A DNA stretch of 64,000 nt from JACNIZ01 sp964344765. Lineage in GTDB: Bacteria > Planctomycetota > UBA1135. Made by a program: the position numbers and the translations under genes. Below are positions 6,956 to 17,096 of this stretch, in pieces (within the stretch, counting starts at the first letter, position 1; the number at the start of each line of letters is the position of its first letter). The stretch covers positions 186,001 to 250,000 of the forward strand of contig CAYFOM010000001.1 in the NCBI GenBank assembly GCA_964344765.1. Direction: 5' to 3'. Below the pieces are notes generated by a model, which did not search any database, had not been told where the DNA came from, and worked only from the letters and a program-made list of their open reading frames with translations.

Positions 6956-9931
6956 CTACTGAACCACAACCGTCAGCATGTTGGAGTCGGTCAGCGCGCC
7001 TTCGCTGTCAACGCCTACAGCTTCGACGTAAACGGTCAAGCCAGCGCCGGCCGGCGGCACGTTGGCCGTCGTGCTTGCGGCACCGTTTTCATCCAGCTGG
7101 CCGTTGCCGAACAGCGCATAACCCGGACCGATATCGAAATCGTGCCCGTACTGCACCATGCCGATGTTGTTGAAGCTGAACGCCAAGTACCAATCGCCAT
7201 CGGCCGGGCCGTTGCTGATTTGGTAATTCGCCACGCCACCTGCGGAAACCAGCTCATCGCCGCTCAGCGCAATGGTGTCGGTCGAACCGGATGGCTCGAG
7301 CGTGTACAGCATCACGTCGTCGACGTTCCAGCCGCCGAACTCCAATCCGCCATCCGACTTCATATCCCAGCGCATGATTACCGCTGCGTTGTTGTCGGCG
7401 TCGGGAGTGGCGTAATCGACCATGGTCCAGCCACCATCAATGTGGTTGCCGTTGGACTGGTTTTCCCAGATCTTGGTTCCGGCTACGCGCAAGATGGCGT
7501 TGTCGTAAATGCCTTCTTCCACCGCTAGCGAACGCGCAAAGCGCAGGCGCACGTCGGTGTGACCGGTGCAATCGATGGTCGGCGAAATCAAGCGAATGTT
7601 GACGTTGGACTGGTACAAACCATTCCAACCGGAAGCGCCGATGTCGTTACCCCAAACCTTAGTGCCGGAGTAAGCATTGGCCGGGTCGCCGCCGTTGCCG
7701 TACAAACGATCGTGCTGCCAGTCGTCGTGGTCGTTGGAAGTACCGCCACCGTAGACGTGCGTCCAACCGTCGTCGTCGGCCGTCTCGAAGTCGGTGAAGT
7801 AGATGATGCGGCGCAAGCCGACCAAAAACTCGACGTCGGTCTTCTTCGGGAAGCGATCGGTGTTGCCCAAGTCGTCTTCAGCGGTGATCCAGTAGGTCAC
7901 CATACTCGGCGAGGCTTGACCGGGAATGCCACCAATCCATGTGCTGCCGGCGCCCGGCGACATCGGAGCCGACTGCTCCAAACCGCCATCGACGCTCCAG
8001 TGCACGGTCGCCGCAGTGACTGCGGTGCCGAACATCGGCGTCATGTCGGCTTCCAGCAAGTAGCCGCTTTCGTTCTGAGTATCACCCTGCGGCGTGTGGC
8101 TGATTTGAATGTAATCCAAATCCACACCCGGGAAACCCTGTGCCAAGAAACCATCGTTGATTTCCTGGTAGTTCGGCGTGCCGTTGCCGACGTTGCCGTC
8201 ATCGTCGTCCAGCGCCAGCCAGTGGTCTTCAATCACCGATTGAATCTGGCCATCGTTGTAACCGTTGAACCAAGCCAACAGCAGCGTATCCGACAGCAAA
8301 TCGCCGGCGTCGTTGCCCAAGCTGGTGTTCAAGTTGGCGCGCACCTTCCACAAAGCGCCCATCAGCACTTCACCATCGGCGTGCACCTGGCCGTAGCAAC
8401 CACCGTTGCCGTCGCCGCAGTACTGACGCGTGTTGGTACCGGTGCGAATGCCGCATCCCGGGCCGCAGAAGTCTTGGCCGACCTCGGAGGTGTCGTACAA
8501 GTACATCGCCCAAACGTCGGCAGCGCCTTCGCCGAAGCCGTCGCCGCCGTTGCCACTGTTGTACAGATCGTTGGTCCAGTGACCTTCTTCGTGAGCAACC
8601 ACCGTCGAGTACGCGGTGTTCACGCAGCCGCCGCCCGAGGTGTAGAAGTTGATCGAGCTACCGTTGTAGTAAGCGTTGCAATCCGACGAAATGTTGACGT
8701 TCGCAGTCATCTGGAAGTCAACGTGAGTGTCCGAAGGATCGATGGCCTTGACCCACTCGCGGAAGTCATTGACACAGCGATACGCGTTGGCGTGCGCGGT
8801 GTCGTTTTGCGTCATTCCGGTGTTCAAAGTCGCATCGGCGTGCACACCAGGCGAGTAAGTCTGGGTGTAGCTGTATGTCGCGCCCGACTGGTTGTACACG
8901 CGGCAGTAGGTGCCGCGATATTCAAAGGTCAGGTCGACGTCGGTGGTGCCGGTGTAAGGAATGATGAAGTTGCCAAACACATCGGTGTGAGTATTGCCGG
9001 CGCTCGACGCCACGCGCATGTAACGCATCGGCATCAACACTTCCGGGTTGCCGGCGTTGTCCGGCAGCGTGCCTGGAGTCGCCCAGCTTTCGACGTAACC
9101 CTGCAGGTCGTTCGGCCCGGCAGTGGATTCGTCGCTGTGATCATGGTTGTGACCAAAGCCACACTCATGCACCAATTGATCGGCCCCCAGGATTTCCAAG
9201 CTGCCATTGTCGGCGGCCACGTAAACGCGCAAGCCCGACGGCGTTTCGGCGGCCAGCTCAGTGCGCAGTTCAAACGACCAAGCCAAACGCGGCTGCAGCA
9301 ACTTGCCGCCGGCGTAAGGGTAGATCACCAACTCAGGGCGTTCCTGCAAGGTTGCAGCGCGGTCTTCCTGCTCAACGAAGTAGTCGTTGGCGGCGCGGCT
9401 GGCCTTCTCGGCAGTGACCAGCGGCGTGGTGCTCAGATCCTGAACTCCAGGCAGCGCTTTGTTGTCGATGGCGACCAGGTTGCCGTCCGGGTGGAACAAG
9501 TAGTGCATGCTGGCGCCGACCACGGGCAAGCCGTTGTGCACCTGGCGGTAGTTGACGGCGACCTTGTCGTGCCCGCCACCGCGGCTCAGTTCCAAGTACT
9601 TGACCTCGGCGACCTCAAGGGTGCCCGGATCGATGCGGAACATGCCGGAGGTGCTTTCCAAGCCATTCATCGCCAATCGGGCGAAGTCGGCATCGGTGGT
9701 TGGAGTGAATTCCGGCGCAATTTTTCCGCCGTAAAAGAAGCGGCCGGTCAGCGTTTCCTGGCGTTCACGCAGGATCCAACTGCCGGGGTTTTCGGTCTGC
9801 CAGGTTTGAAAAACCTGACTGGGGAAGTAGCGGGGGACTTGGTATTCCGGGCCGGGATTGACGGGCTCCTGCGCCGTCGCGACCACACCAAGCACCGCAG
9901 CCGCTCCAAGGAGGCTGGCGAATGGCTTCAT
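6956..9931 (-). CDS. Exported zinc metalloprotease (fungalysin/thermolysin-like) with propeptide and C-terminal beta domain
   Basis: A secreted endopeptidase of about 991 residues from the preferred ATG at 9931 (MKPFASLLGAAAVLGVVATAQ signal peptide); an in-frame ATG 39 bases upstream would spoil the leader. Residues about 60-230 resemble the FTP/PepSY propeptide of M4/M36 proteases. The catalytic site is HEEGH near residues 447-451, with a downstream GEGAADVWA supplying the likely third zinc ligand, as in gluzincins. A jelly-roll-like segment (FTDFETADDDGWTH onward, about residues 730-880) and a C-terminal module of about 100 residues ending in DSNMLTVVVQ follow. Many paired Cys suggest disulfides outside the cytoplasm. 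A strong terminator follows the stop. The exact peptidase family (M4, M36 or a relative) is uncertain. Confidence 0.87.
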   Translation of the reverse strand: MKPFASLLGAAAVLGVVATAQEPVNPGPEYQVPRYFPSQVFQTWQTENPGSWILRERQETLTGRFFYGGKIAPEFTPTTDADFARLAMNGLESTSGMFRIDPGTLEVAEVKYLELSRGGGHDKVAVNYRQVHNGLPVVGASMHYLFHPDGNLVAIDNKALPGVQDLSTTPLVTAEKASRAANDYFVEQEDRAATLQERPELVIYPYAGGKLLQPRLAWSFELRTELAAETPSGLRVYVAADNGSLEILGADQLVHECGFGHNHDHSDESTAGPNDLQGYVESWATPGTLPDNAGNPEVLMPMRYMRVASSAGNTHTDVFGNFIIPYTGTTDVDLTFEYRGTYCRVYNQSGATYSYTQTYSPGVHADATLNTGMTQNDTAHANAYRCVNDFREWVKAIDPSDTHVDFQMTANVNISSDCNAYYNGSSINFYTSGGGCVNTAYSTVVAHEEGHWTNDLYNSGNGGDGFGEGAADVWAMYLYDTSEVGQDFCGPGCGIRTGTNTRQYCGDGNGGCYGQVHADGEVLMGALWKVRANLNTSLGNDAGDLLSDTLLLAWFNGYNDGQIQSVIEDHWLALDDDDGNVGNGTPNYQEINDGFLAQGFPGVDLDYIQISHTPQGDTQNESGYLLEADMTPMFGTAVTAATVHWSVDGGLEQSAPMSPGAGSTWIGGIPGQASPSMVTYWITAEDDLGNTDRFPKKTDVEFLVGLRRIIYFTDFETADDDGWTHVYGGGTSNDHDDWQHDRLYGNGGDPANAYSGTKVWGNDIGASGWNGLYQSNVNIRLISPTIDCTGHTDVRLRFARSLAVEEGIYDNAILRVAGTKIWENQSNGNHIDGGWTMVDYATPDADNNAAVIMRWDMKSDGGLEFGGWNVDDVMLYTLEPSGSTDTIALSGDELVSAGGVANYQISNGPADGDWYLAFSFNNIGMVQYGHDFDIGPGYALFGNGQLDENGAASTTANVPPAGAGLTVYVEAVGVDSEGALTDSNMLTVVVQ

Positions 9932-10104
9932 TTTTCGGGGGAAATGGGGTTTGAAGGGGGGCATTGGCACTAACCCCGCCAGCGTTTCAGGTTACTTCAG
10001 AAATTGGTGGAAAGAGACGAAACCCATATAGGAGGGGCCGGGGCTATCCTATGGGCGGATGCTGCGGTGACCCCGCGTACCTCGTAATTGAACCCATCAC
10101 GACC

Positions 10105-11637
10105 GTGAATTTGGCCTCGAAACCCATTTCCGCAGCAGGCGTATTAGCGCTGGGGCTGCTTTTCTCCACTTTTTCCTGCACCGGCGGTGATTCGGAGACC
10201 ACGAATGGTGGTTCCGGCGGATCCGCAAGCGGTGAACCCACGAAACCGGGCGTGCATCTAGGCGAAATTTCGTCGACCGGTGCCGGCCCGAACGACAGCG
10301 GCCGCCAGGGCCTGATCATGGCCAAATCCGAATTTGGAGCTGTTCCATTGCCGGCAACCATGGTGTTGATGCGTCCTGAAGGCAGTGACGAAGCCGGCTG
10401 GACTTGGACCGAAGAGAAGGTCGTCACTCCGTCCGGATTGATCCGCGTGCAGTTGGGCGACGCTCCCGACGGCACCATCGTTGTGCGCCAGGTTGACCTG
10501 GAAAGCCACGAGCCGATTGGCGGCACCAGCACCTTCGTTGTTGAGGATGGAACGTGGAATCTGGCCTCTTACGCAGCGGCTGACGTCACTTGGCGCGAAG
10601 GCGTGACCAAGACTTATGAAATGGGCGGCGGCAACGTCTTCCACAAGTGCATGTGGTGGGATCCGAAATACGGCGAACCCGGCATTTTGACCATCTCGGC
10701 GAACATGCCTTACATGCTGATTTGGCGCCGTGACGGCGGTAAGTGGACTCCGGAGTTGCTGTGGAGCGAATACGTCGGCGGTAAGGAGCAGCGTTATCGC
10801 GACGTCGAAGTTGGTGACGTCGACCATGACGGTGAAGACGAGCTGATTTTGGTCACTCACGACCGCGGCGCGATCTACGTGATGGAGCAGACCGAAAACG
10901 GTTTGGTCGCCACCGAGGTCCACCGCACCGAAGAGCGCATCTTTGTGCACGAAGCTGAAATCGGTGACGTCGACGGCGACGGCAAGGTTGAGTTCTTCAC
11001 CACGCCGTCCGAGCCGAACCGTTTGGACGGTCACGAGCAGGCCGGTTGGGTGGACATGTTCCGCTACAACGCTGCGACCAAGTCGTATGACCGCACTGTG
11101 GTTGCCGAGTTGACCGACCGTCACGCCAAAGAGATTTTGGTCAAGGACTACGACGGCGACGGCACTTCCGAGTTGTACATCGCGCTGGAAGCCGAAGGCA
11201 CCGACAAGGTGGTCGGCATCAGCCGCTACACCTGGCAAGACGGCAAGATGGTCGAAGAGTTCACTCACGACCTCGCCGGCAAGATGTTGCGCTTCTTGAA
11301 CTTGGCCGACACCGATGGCGACGGCGTCAATGAAATCATTGCGTCGACTCGTAAGGCCGGCATTTTCAAGCTGTGGAAGAACGCTAGCGGCGAGTGGGAA
11401 CACTCGAAGATCAAGCCGTTCTACGTTTCGTCCAGCTTCGAGCACGCCACTGTTGCTTTTGACTGGGATGGCGATGGCAAAGACGACTTGTTTGTTGCGG
11501 CCGACGATCAGTCGAAGCTGTTCCGCATTACTTACAACCCCGAAAAGGGCAAGTACGACCACGAGAAGATTGGCGATTGGACCAACTCGGGCAAGTACTT
11601 CGTTTGGGGTGTGATGCCGTTGCCGGCAGGTCAATAG
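10105..11637 (+). CDS. VCBS/FG-GAP repeat lipoprotein
   Basis: A probable outer-surface lipoprotein of about 510 residues. From the GTG at 10105 the N-terminus reads as a lipoprotein leader ending STFSC, followed by a Gly/Ser/Thr-rich linker. The body carries five or more calcium-loop motifs (GDVDHDGEDELIL, GDVDGDGKVEFF, KDYDGDGTSELYI, ADTDGDGVNEII, FDWDGDGKDDLFV), indicating a beta-propeller. The frame is open from 9964. An ATG at 10051 is possible, but TATCCT directly before it (10045-10050) would place transcription start inside that codon region, so the later GTG is preferred; TTG 10111 is an alternative. The Nudix gene follows after 18 bp and is probably co-transcribed. Ligand unknown. 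Confidence 0.8.
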   Translation: MNLASKPISAAGVLALGLLFSTFSCTGGDSETTNGGSGGSASGEPTKPGVHLGEISSTGAGPNDSGRQGLIMAKSEFGAVPLPATMVLMRPEGSDEAGWTWTEEKVVTPSGLIRVQLGDAPDGTIVVRQVDLESHEPIGGTSTFVVEDGTWNLASYAAADVTWREGVTKTYEMGGGNVFHKCMWWDPKYGEPGILTISANMPYMLIWRRDGGKWTPELLWSEYVGGKEQRYRDVEVGDVDHDGEDELILVTHDRGAIYVMEQTENGLVATEVHRTEERIFVHEAEIGDVDGDGKVEFFTTPSEPNRLDGHEQAGWVDMFRYNAATKSYDRTVVAELTDRHAKEILVKDYDGDGTSELYIALEAEGTDKVVGISRYTWQDGKMVEEFTHDLAGKMLRFLNLADTDGDGVNEIIASTRKAGIFKLWKNASGEWEHSKIKPFYVSSSFEHATVAFDWDGDGKDDLFVAADDQSKLFRITYNPEKGKYDHEKIGDWTNSGKYFVWGVMPLPAGQ

Positions 11638-11655
11638 ACTGCAACGGGTGCTGAT

Positions 11656-12198
11656 ATGGTTGATCGCTGGAAACGCCTCAATTCTTCGTTGCTGAAGGAT
11701 TACGGCTTCATCAAAGTCCGGCAGGATACCTATCAGCACCCCGACATGGCCGGGGATCGTAACTTTCTGGTCATTGACGCGCGCGACTGGGTCAATGTCG
11801 TCGCCGTCACCCCGGTGGGTCAGATTATTCTGATCCGCCAGTTCCGTTATGGAGTAGGGGACATTCGTTGGGAGATCCCCGCCGGCGTGATCGAGCCGGG
11901 TGAAAAACCGATCGACGCAGCGATTCGCGAGTTGCGCGAGGAAACCGGATACGAAGGTGACAGCGTTGAAGAGCTGTGCTTTTACGAACCGAACCCGGCG
12001 ATTCAAAGCAACGTGTGCACGTCGTATTTGATCCGCAACGCGGTCAAGGTGCACGACACCGAATGGGACGAGAACGAAGTGATCGAAGTCATCCCGACGG
12101 CACCGCTAGAGGTCGAACGCAAAATCCTCGACGGCGAGTTTTGCCACGCGCTGCTGCAGTTGCCGTTGCTGCGTTATTTGTACGCCAATCGCAAGTAA
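11656..12198 (+). CDS. Nudix hydrolase, ADP-ribose pyrophosphatase-like
   Basis: A 180-residue cytoplasmic Nudix enzyme. The Nudix box starts at GVIEPGEKPIDAAIRELREE and continues into TGYEG, with the REL-REE glutamates that bind Mg2+. The preceding strand IILIRQFRYGVGDIRWEIPAG is typical of the ADP-ribose/sugar-nucleotide pyrophosphatase branch, so cleavage of ADP-ribose or an ADP-sugar is the best guess. It follows the VCBS lipoprotein gene after 18 bp with no terminator between them. It converges on the minus-strand gene at 12216 with 17 bp between stops. Confidence 0.9.
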   Translation: MVDRWKRLNSSLLKDYGFIKVRQDTYQHPDMAGDRNFLVIDARDWVNVVAVTPVGQIILIRQFRYGVGDIRWEIPAGVIEPGEKPIDAAIRELREETGYEGDSVEELCFYEPNPAIQSNVCTSYLIRNAVKVHDTEWDENEVIEVIPTAPLEVERKILDGEFCHALLQLPLLRYLYANRK

Positions 12199-12215
12199 GC
12201 GGCCGATTCGCGGGG

Positions 12216-14255
12216 CTATTCCTCGGCTTCCAGCTGCAACCTTTCCTGATCAAACGGCCAGGTCATTTCGCCGGGCAAGTAGCCGTCGCGAATCAGTAGT
12301 TGCGCGCTGTTGACGTCGTTAGTCGTGACTTGGACCAGCTGGCCGAGCTTGTTGGTGCGCAAGCGATTCGGCTCGCCAACATCCGGCTTGAAGTAGAAGT
12401 AAGTCTTCGCCGGGAACGGAGTGCCGTCGGCCTGTAGCGGAGTGGTTTTCCAAACACGCAGTTTGCCGGTGAGGTCGATGGGGTTGAGGAAGTCGGGTGA
12501 TTGATCGCCGCTTCCGCTTAACGAAAACTCAGGCCCGCGGTAAAGCTCGCGGTCGTTGTGCTCCAGCGTGATGAAGTAGCCGTTGCCCGGTTTGAGATAA
12601 TCAAACATGAACGTGCCGAAGACCTCTTTGCCGCGGTGGTAGCTGGGCAGTTTGACTTCCATGTCCATCCACGGCAACGGTGCATCGGATTTGAATTGTC
12701 CGCGCAGGTTGATGCCTTTGACTAACTCAAACAATAAGTTGGTTGTACCCGCCGCCACCGTTTGACCTTGCCCCAACCAGCCAAATCCACCGGTGCTGAC
12801 GTGAATGCGACCATCGGCAGGCGCTTCGCCCATGACCTTGAATTCGCCATTTCGGTTGGTGCGTTCGCGCGCAATGCGATTGCGCAAACTGCCTTTTTCG
12901 TCCGGTCCGTAAACGGTGATCCAAATCGAAAGCGGATTGCCGACATCATCGGTGACGCGCCCTTGCGCCAGGATGGGTAGCTTGTTGCCGATCAGCTTTA
13001 ACGGACCGGGATTGAACTCCTCACCAGGGGCGAGTTGGGTCGGCAACGAGATCTCTACTTGTAGCGCGCCGTCTTCATTTAAGTCCTTCGACGATCGGCG
13101 CGGATCTGGATTTTGCATAACGAATGCCCAACTGCGATCGTGGTGTTCGTCACTCAGTTTGGTATCGATGTAAAAACCGCCAAAGCCTTCGTTGTCGGTG
13201 GAGAAGTTTTTTTGCCAGCGCGGTCGATCGGGTCCGGGAAGCTTGCCGGCCGCCGCTTCTTCGGCGGTGGGGATGCGCTGTTGAATGCGATAGTGAGCAA
13301 TACGCGTATTCGCTGCCGGAGTGCCGTCGGCGCGCAAGAATTGGCTGCGGAACACCGGTAGATCATCACCCAGCACCAACTCAAACGGGCCCGGGTTCGG
13401 TTGTTCGGCATTGGGGCCGACGGTGCGCAAATCACCCTGTTTGCAACGGCCGTCTTTGGCTTTGGCGGTCAGCCACAACTGCAAATCCGGGCTGCACGGA
13501 AAGCGGCATTCGCCGTTATTGTCGAAGTCTTCCCAAATCGCGCGGCGGTTGCTCCACGGCGATTTGTTCTGCGGCGTTTGGACCGGACCCCAATAAACCT
13601 GCAACGAGGTGGCGAAGTCGGGCACTGAGCCATCGGCGCGGCGGACTTGCGCGGTCAGCCATTGGAAGTCGGGCACCACCAACTTCTGCACCGTGCTCTG
13701 ACCGTCTTCGAGCAAAAACTTAATCCGCGTAGTCTCGGCGGCGGGGAACTTGGCGTCGGCCATCAGCTCCGGGTTTTGCAATAGGCCGGCTTCTTTGCGC
13801 AGATAGTCCATGTTCAATTCCACCGCCGCAATGCCGCGTTCGCCGGCCGACGTCGCGGTGCCGACGCGGATCGCACGATTTTCAAACGGCACGCGCATGC
13901 CGATGGCGATTTGAATGCCGGCGACCGGATTGTCGGCGCTATCGACAACTTGAATCAGCACCGTGCCCGGTTGCGGAACCGGCCCTGCGTCGACGCGTTC
14001 CGGCGGCTCCGTTTGCTCTTCCAATTCCGCTTGCACGGATTCCTGCTCGGACGGTTGCGCGGCTTGGGCAACATCGGTTTCCGCCTGCTGCAACTCGTCA
14101 TCCGTGCCATTGCCGTCGGCGTTCGTGCCGACATCCTCAGCAACCACTTCCTTAACCGCATCCCCGCCATCGCCGTCCTCCGGCCACATCACCCAAGTCG
14201 AAATCAACGCCAAGCAAGCAAGCGCGGCGATTAGGGTGCGAGTTCTAGACGTCAT
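12216..14255 (-). CDS. Membrane-anchored protein with repeated carboxypeptidase-regulatory-like beta domains
   Basis: A 679-residue protein from the ATG at 14255; the frame stays open upstream, but only this start gives a sensible N-terminus. One transmembrane segment (LIAALACLALISTWVMW) is followed by about 80 residues of acidic, Gln/Glu-rich low-complexity sequence, probably a spacer. The rest is a run of beta-sandwich-like repeats with phrases such as GTVLIQVVDSADNPVAGIQI and GRVTDDVGNPLSIWITVYG, typical of CarboxypepD_reg/SdrD-B-like folds. No catalytic motif is visible. It probably sits on the outer face of the cytoplasmic membrane as a structural or binding protein. Its promoter must lie in the 135-bp divergent region shared with the PepSY gene. 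Confidence 0.75.
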   Translation of the reverse strand: MTSRTRTLIAALACLALISTWVMWPEDGDGGDAVKEVVAEDVGTNADGNGTDDELQQAETDVAQAAQPSEQESVQAELEEQTEPPERVDAGPVPQPGTVLIQVVDSADNPVAGIQIAIGMRVPFENRAIRVGTATSAGERGIAAVELNMDYLRKEAGLLQNPELMADAKFPAAETTRIKFLLEDGQSTVQKLVVPDFQWLTAQVRRADGSVPDFATSLQVYWGPVQTPQNKSPWSNRRAIWEDFDNNGECRFPCSPDLQLWLTAKAKDGRCKQGDLRTVGPNAEQPNPGPFELVLGDDLPVFRSQFLRADGTPAANTRIAHYRIQQRIPTAEEAAAGKLPGPDRPRWQKNFSTDNEGFGGFYIDTKLSDEHHDRSWAFVMQNPDPRRSSKDLNEDGALQVEISLPTQLAPGEEFNPGPLKLIGNKLPILAQGRVTDDVGNPLSIWITVYGPDEKGSLRNRIARERTNRNGEFKVMGEAPADGRIHVSTGGFGWLGQGQTVAAGTTNLLFELVKGINLRGQFKSDAPLPWMDMEVKLPSYHRGKEVFGTFMFDYLKPGNGYFITLEHNDRELYRGPEFSLSGSGDQSPDFLNPIDLTGKLRVWKTTPLQADGTPFPAKTYFYFKPDVGEPNRLRTNKLGQLVQVTTNDVNSAQLLIRDGYLPGEMTWPFDQERLQLEAEE

Positions 14256-14351
14256 GGAAATGAATTGGGGAATGCAGGTGCGAGCATTCAAATTTATCAG
14301 AGCCGCCGAGCAATGCTGATGCCGCGGCAAAACAAGGGTAGGATATGCCGA

Positions 14352-14379
14352 AGCCGCTCGCGAATCTGAGCGGCTTTTT
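14352..14379 (+). terminator. Terminator-like hairpin in the leader of the PepSY gene (possible attenuator)
   Basis: Arms AGCCGCTC (14352-14359) and GAGCGGCT (14368-14375) with an 8-nt loop run into TTTTT (14375-14379) on the plus strand. No plus-strand gene lies immediately upstream, because the neighbour is divergent. The hairpin therefore sits between a candidate -10 (TAGGAT, 14339-14344) and the ATG at 14391. Confidence 0.6.
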
Positions 14380-14390
14380 GCCCAACTGTC

Positions 14391-14918
14391 ATGAGATTCG
14401 CTCGACCCTCCCGCAAAATTCACCGCTGGGGTGCCATCATCAGCGCCTTGCCGGTGTTGATTGTCATCGTCACCGGCCTGATTTTGCAGGTCAAAAAGGA
14501 GTTCGAATGGATCCAGCCCGGCACCGCCAAACCCGAAGCCATGGGCATGATCATCGGCTTCGACGAGGTGCTGGAGGCGGCTAAGACCGTCGAAGAAGCC
14601 GGCATTCAATCGTGGGATGACGTCGACCGCCTCGACGTGCGGCCGGGCAAAGGCGTGATCAAAATCCGCGCCAATAACCGCTGGGAAATTCAAATCGCCA
14701 GCGCCGACGCCGAGGTGTTGCAGGTTGCTTACCGCCGCTCCGATTTCTTCGAAGAGCTGCACGACGGTTCATGGTTCCACGACAACGCCAAGCTGTGGAT
14801 CTTCCTGCCGTCGGCGATCATCATGTTCTTGTTATGGCTGACCGGCATTTACCTGTGGTTGCTGCCCTACCGCGTGCGCCGCGCCAAGCGCAAACGCGCG
14901 CTGCATGACGATCATTAA
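14391..14918 (+). CDS. PepSY-associated transmembrane protein
   Basis: A 175-residue inner-membrane protein with two transmembrane helices (residues about 13-34 and 140-160) enclosing a periplasmic PepSY-like domain. Typical marks are the N-terminal RKIHRWGAIISALPVLIVIVTG, the ELHDGSWFHD motif before the second helix and the basic tail RVRRAKRKRA. PepSY_TM proteins often accompany iron/siderophore reductases or redox systems, but no such partner is next to it here. The N-formylglutamate amidohydrolase gene overlaps its last 14 bases, so the two are translationally coupled. Confidence 0.8.
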   Translation: MRFARPSRKIHRWGAIISALPVLIVIVTGLILQVKKEFEWIQPGTAKPEAMGMIIGFDEVLEAAKTVEEAGIQSWDDVDRLDVRPGKGVIKIRANNRWEIQIASADAEVLQVAYRRSDFFEELHDGSWFHDNAKLWIFLPSAIIMFLLWLTGIYLWLLPYRVRRAKRKRALHDDH

Positions 14919-15624
14919 ATTGCTCGACCAGCGTCAGCTTTTTCTGAGTTGCGAACATGGCGGTAATCAAATGCCGGCGAAGTGGCGTAATCATTTCGCC
15001 GCCGAAGCGCACCTATTGAATAGCCATCGCGGATGGGATCCTGGTGCGTTGGAGTTGGCTGAATACATCGCCAAGCACAGTGAGGCGCCACTTCATTCCA
15101 CTCAATGGACGCGATTGTTATGCGATTGCAATCGCGACGCCGACAACAGCAAGTTGTTTTCCCCCCTTGGTCGTCGGCTAAGCGCTAATCAAAAGCGGCA
15201 GATCATCGAGCAATATCACCAACCCTATCGCGATGGAGTCGAAGCTCAACTGCGGCAAATGCTCAAGGACGGATCGCCGTTGTTGCACCTCTCGCTGCAC
15301 AGCTTCACACCCAAACTCAACGGCACGGTGCGTCCGTGTGAATTGGGCATCATGTACGACAGTCGCATCGCCGAGGAAAAGCAATTGGCGATGGCGTTGA
15401 AAAAGCACCTCGCCAGCGTCGATTCGCGCTTCCGCGTTCGCCTCAATTACCCGTACGTCGGCCGCAGCACTTACTTCCAGCCTTTCCTGAGGGGCAAGTT
15501 CGCCGCGCCGCAATACCTAGCGCTGCAATTGGAAGTGAATCAAAAGATCCCGCGACAGCAAAAAGCCCGCTGGCAGAGGCTGCAGCGGGCTTTGCTTGAG
15601 TTTGTGTCCGGCTGTGGCGCTTAA
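14905..15624 (+). CDS. N-formylglutamate amidohydrolase family protein
   Basis: A 239-residue member of the FGase family, zinc-dependent amidohydrolases that include the last enzyme of the five-step histidine utilisation route. Visible signatures are LFLSCEHGGNQMP, HRGWDPGALELAE, LCDCNRDAD and LHLSLHSFTP with its metal-ligand His residues. The rest of the hut pathway is absent from the window, so another N-acyl amino acid may be the substrate. It overlaps the PepSY gene by 14 bp and converges on gltA. Its 3' coding end contains the gltA terminator hairpin. Confidence 0.83.
   Translation: MTIIKLLDQRQLFLSCEHGGNQMPAKWRNHFAAEAHLLNSHRGWDPGALELAEYIAKHSEAPLHSTQWTRLLCDCNRDADNSKLFSPLGRRLSANQKRQIIEQYHQPYRDGVEAQLRQMLKDGSPLLHLSLHSFTPKLNGTVRPCELGIMYDSRIAEEKQLAMALKKHLASVDSRFRVRLNYPYVGRSTYFQPFLRGKFAAPQYLALQLEVNQKIPRQQKARWQRLQRALLEFVSGCGA
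15560..15593 (-). terminator. Intrinsic terminator of gltA, inside the convergent amidohydrolase gene
   Basis: Perfect 11-bp arms (15562-15572 with 15583-15593, AAAGCCCGCTG/CAGCGGGCTTT) with a 10-nt loop are followed on the minus strand by T5 (A5 at 15560-15564). It lies about 50 bp past the gltA stop. A second, weaker hairpin (CGGCTGTGG 15609-15617 with CCGCAGCCG 15625-15633) overlaps the amidohydrolase stop. Confidence 0.75.
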
Positions 15625-15645
15625 CCGCAGCCGAAGGGCGCAGGT

Positions 15646-16959
<1,314 letters not shown>

Positions 16960-17096
16960 CGAGGATCTGTCGGGATTACCCGGGAATGGAGGGTAAGCCC
17001 TGGAACAGTGCCCCATAATAGAAAGGCGGCGCGAAATGTTGCACCCGATCGGCTGAATTGGGAGACTAATGCTCCCCTTGTCGGCCAATCGGTCCC

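Noticed and set aside
7559..9973. Long plus-strand open frame opposite the metalloprotease gene
   Set aside because: It is the complement of a clearly conserved gene; its composition is Val/His/Arg-rich shadow sequence without any domain.
10258..12054. Minus-strand open frame spanning the lipoprotein and Nudix genes
   Set aside because: It crosses two real genes on the other strand and has no recognisable motif.
14256..14762. Upstream extension of the minus-strand gene at 12216 to a start at 14762
   Set aside because: The extension overlaps the PepSY gene and removes the membrane-anchor start; the ATG at 14255 is better.
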